Source: Oxalobacteraceae bacterium
GTDB taxonomy: Bacteria > Pseudomonadota > Gammaproteobacteria > Burkholderiales > Burkholderiaceae_D
DNA length: 7,930 nt
Direction of reading: 5' to 3'
Assembly (NCBI GenBank): GCA_027485535.1
Contig: JAIXQV010000043.1
Coordinates: 1 to 7,930, forward strand
This document shows, in pieces, positions 6,275 to 7,930 of the stretch. A program made the position numbers and the translations under genes. The notes below the pieces were generated by a model. The model made no database searches, was not told the DNA's origin, and saw nothing but the letters and a program-made list of their open reading frames with translations. Numbering within the stretch: the stretch's first letter is position 1; the number at the start of each line of letters is the position of its first letter.

Positions 6275-7849
6275 ATGACCTCTGTACATCATTCATCTAG
6301 TCAGGCCGCCAGTTCGGTAAAAGCTCTTGATAAATCAAGGACTTCCGGGAAAGCGGGCGCCAACCCTGCGGATGGCTCGGACGAATTCAGCAACTTATTT
6401 GGCGCCATGATGGAGGGCATGCCGGGGCAAAATCTTGCCGCTCCGGCGGTCGACACTGGCCTGACCACCACGCCGGCAGCGGGTCTGGCCTCGGAGGTTC
6501 TTGGCCCGACGGTGCATATCATCACCAGCACCGAGCCCGCGATCAGCGATGACAGCCTGATGGCCTTCGCCCGCTCTCAGGGTTTGGATGAAGACGCCCT
6601 GGCCATGATTTTTGGTCGACACGGCGCACCGGAGTTGCAAACCATGGGCACCGCACTACCGCCGATGGACCCGTCTATCGAAGTAGGCAGTACCGGCCTG
6701 AATACCCATGTCGACGCTGGCAGTAGCGCCAGCCCCAGCGCGAATGATTTGCTGGCAGCCGCCATATTCAGCGGCAAACAGGCCGCGTCCGCGCTGAGCC
6801 CAGCTACGCCTGCCATCGACCCGGCAAAAGACAATGCCTTACTGGCCGCACAGGCGGCAGCTGCGGAAGGTGAATCGCTCGACCTGGGACCTGACGCGCG
6901 CCTCAGCTGGCGCATTGGCGAAGCCAATGCCATGGGCACGTCTAACCAAACACCGGCAGCCAACACGCTGGCCTCCGGCATGTTTGGCCTGAACGGCATA
7001 CGCGCCATGCCTGCACCGGCCGAGATGGCGAAGCTAGCAGCGACCGATCCAGCGACCAACCCGGAGGCATCGAACCAATCACTGGCGGCCAGCCTGATCC
7101 TGGGTGCCGCCGAGGCCAGCCAATTCGCGCGCCGCCTGCAGATGAAACAGGTCAGCCAGCGCAGCGAGCGCTTCGGCGAACTACTGACGACCAGTAACCC
7201 TACGACCGGGACCGGGACCGCCTCCGCCCAAGCCGCACCCATCGAGGTGGTATCCGAAGTGCTGACGCTGGACACCGGTCTGAATGAAAACGAGCTGCAG
7301 CAACTGATGCAGCAGCGCCAACCGGAGGCCCGTCAGCCGACCGGCAACCCGCTGCCGAACCCAACCGCCGCCGAGCAAGCTGCCCGTAGCGACCTGGACC
7401 TGCGCGCCGAGCAATACGATAAATTGTCGCAGCGACTGGCCGAGGCGCTAGGTCAGCGCCTTTCTGCCCAGATCGCCCGCGGTGACTGGAAGGTTGAAAT
7501 GGCCTTGCGGCCGAAAGACCTTGGCAACATTGACATACAACTCCACATGAACCGCGGCGAACTCCAGGCCAGCTTCAGCGCCAGCCACCCAGCCACCCGC
7601 GACCTGATTTCGGAGGGTCTGCCCAAGCTGAGGGAGGTATTGGCTCAGCTTGGCATGGAGGTTGCTTCTGTTGATGTTAACGTAAGGCAAGAGTCGCAAC
7701 ATGGCGGAAATTCGACACCTGGCAAGCAGTCTTCAGGTGTCGCCGGGGTCGGTTCCCGACGATCGGCAACTGAAAGCCCCGCCCCAAGCACCTTGCCTCC
7801 CGCACGCAGCACCGCTGGCTCGAGTGATGGGTTGGATGTGTTGGTGTGA
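6275..7849 (+). CDS. fliK: Flagellar hook-length control protein FliK
   Basis: FliK is exported during hook growth, measures hook length, and through its C-terminal domain acts on FlhB to switch export from rod/hook to filament substrates. The ATG is preceded by AAGGAA 10 nt upstream. The 524 residues exceed Salmonella FliK (about 405), but length varies widely in this family. Residues 1-375 are Ala/Ser/Thr/Pro-rich and likely extended, as expected for the ruler part. One island, SLMAFARSQGLDEDALAMIFG (94-114), looks helical and ordered. The conserved C-terminal Flg_hook domain is about 380-470: QRLAEALGQRLSAQI, then LRPKDLGNIDIQL, GELQASFSASHPATRDLI and LPKLREVLAQLGMEV. A Gly/Ser/Gln-rich tail follows and ends in GLDVLV. 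Position before a fliL-like start matches the common fliK-fliL order. No disruption is seen. Confidence 0.95.
   Translation: MTSVHHSSSQAASSVKALDKSRTSGKAGANPADGSDEFSNLFGAMMEGMPGQNLAAPAVDTGLTTTPAAGLASEVLGPTVHIITSTEPAISDDSLMAFARSQGLDEDALAMIFGRHGAPELQTMGTALPPMDPSIEVGSTGLNTHVDAGSSASPSANDLLAAAIFSGKQAASALSPATPAIDPAKDNALLAAQAAAAEGESLDLGPDARLSWRIGEANAMGTSNQTPAANTLASGMFGLNGIRAMPAPAEMAKLAATDPATNPEASNQSLAASLILGAAEASQFARRLQMKQVSQRSERFGELLTTSNPTTGTGTASAQAAPIEVVSEVLTLDTGLNENELQQLMQQRQPEARQPTGNPLPNPTAAEQAARSDLDLRAEQYDKLSQRLAEALGQRLSAQIARGDWKVEMALRPKDLGNIDIQLHMNRGELQASFSASHPATRDLISEGLPKLREVLAQLGMEVASVDVNVRQESQHGGNSTPGKQSSGVAGVGSRRSATESPAPSTLPPARSTAGSSDGLDVLV
7649..7667 (+). promoter_or_regulatory. Sigma-54-like promoter inside the 3' end of fliK, candidate for fliL operon
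   Basis: TTGGCATG-GAGG-TTGCTT matches the sigma-54 consensus (TGGCAYG-N4-TTGCW) at all key positions, with GG (7652-7653) and GC (7664-7665) 10 nt apart. The start would be near 7677, giving a leader of about 210 nt to the fliL-like ATG. The same bases encode conserved FliK residues (QLGMEVAS), so part of the match may be due to protein constraint. Confidence 0.45.
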
Positions 7850-7888
7850 TAGACCTGAACAAGACGTTTTAGACAGTTGGAGGATGTG

Positions 7889-7930
7889 ATGGCTGAAGAA
7901 GCTGCAGCAGCACCAGAAGAACAAGCGGAA
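7889..7930 (+). CDS. fliL: Probable FliL, first 14 codons (cut by window end)
   Basis: An ATG preceded by GGAGGA (4 nt spacing) opens a frame that runs off the window and encodes MAEEAAAAPEEQAE. The start lies 39 nt after the fliK stop. The acidic, Ala-rich opening fits the short cytoplasmic tail of FliL, a single-pass membrane protein near the stator, and fliK-fliL is a very common order. The membrane helix itself is outside the window, so the call rests on position and composition. Confidence 0.72.
   Translation, partial: MAEEAAAAPEEQAE

Noticed and set aside
6424..6438. Second sigma-54-like site (GG-N10-GC) inside fliK
   Set aside because: Only the two dinucleotides match; the CAC part of the -24 element is missing.
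6577..7275. 232-codon open frame on the minus strand opposite fliK
   Set aside because: Ala/Ser-rich composition mirrors the GC-rich fliK codons; no start signal or motif supports it.

Overview
This window is part of a flagellar biosynthesis cluster from a Gammaproteobacterium. The evidence is the flhA-flhF-flhG-fliA order, a FleN/FlhG-type MinD ATPase ending in an amphipathic helix, and the combined use of sigma-28-like and sigma-54-like promoters. That layout is typical of polarly flagellated bacteria such as Pseudomonas and Vibrio. The genus cannot be named from the sequence alone. All genes are on the + strand, gaps are short and coding density is high. I see no mobile element, tRNA, rRNA or CRISPR array.

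Region 1 (2-5502) is a compact run of five genes: the 3' four-fifths of flhA (export gate), flhF (SRP-type GTPase for flagellar placement), flhG/fleN (MinD-like ATPase controlling number), fliA (sigma-28), and a 301-residue protein I do not recognise, with one N-terminal membrane helix and a long acidic disordered tail. The first four genes are separated by 14 nt or less or overlap (flhF/flhG by 11 nt), so they are very likely one operon. The fifth follows fliA by 35 nt and probably belongs to it.

Region 2 (5503-6122) is a self-contained late unit. It holds a GCAA-capped hairpin, a near-consensus sigma-28 promoter (TAAA-N15-GCCGATCA), fliS (flagellin export chaperone) and a strong intrinsic terminator. 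FliA encoded just upstream should therefore drive fliS, separately from its usual partner fliD.

Region 3 (6123-7930) begins with a short intergenic stretch carrying three perfect 12-bp tandem repeats that end in a 16-bp dyad. Next come a sigma-54-like -24/-12 element, fliK (hook-length ruler and export switch), and the first 14 codons of a gene that is most likely fliL. A second sigma-54-like element lies inside the 3' end of fliK and could drive the fliL operon.

The products act together. FlhF and FlhG set the place and number of flagella. FlhA is the export gate, FliK switches its specificity once the hook is complete, FliA then turns on late genes, and FliS delivers flagellin to FlhA. The most novel items are the unknown membrane protein between fliA and fliS, the diverged nucleotide-binding motifs of FlhF, the repeat/dyad array upstream of fliK, and the promoter inside fliK. 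The window is otherwise an ordinary, if rearranged, flagellar locus; I see no sign of a wholly new system.
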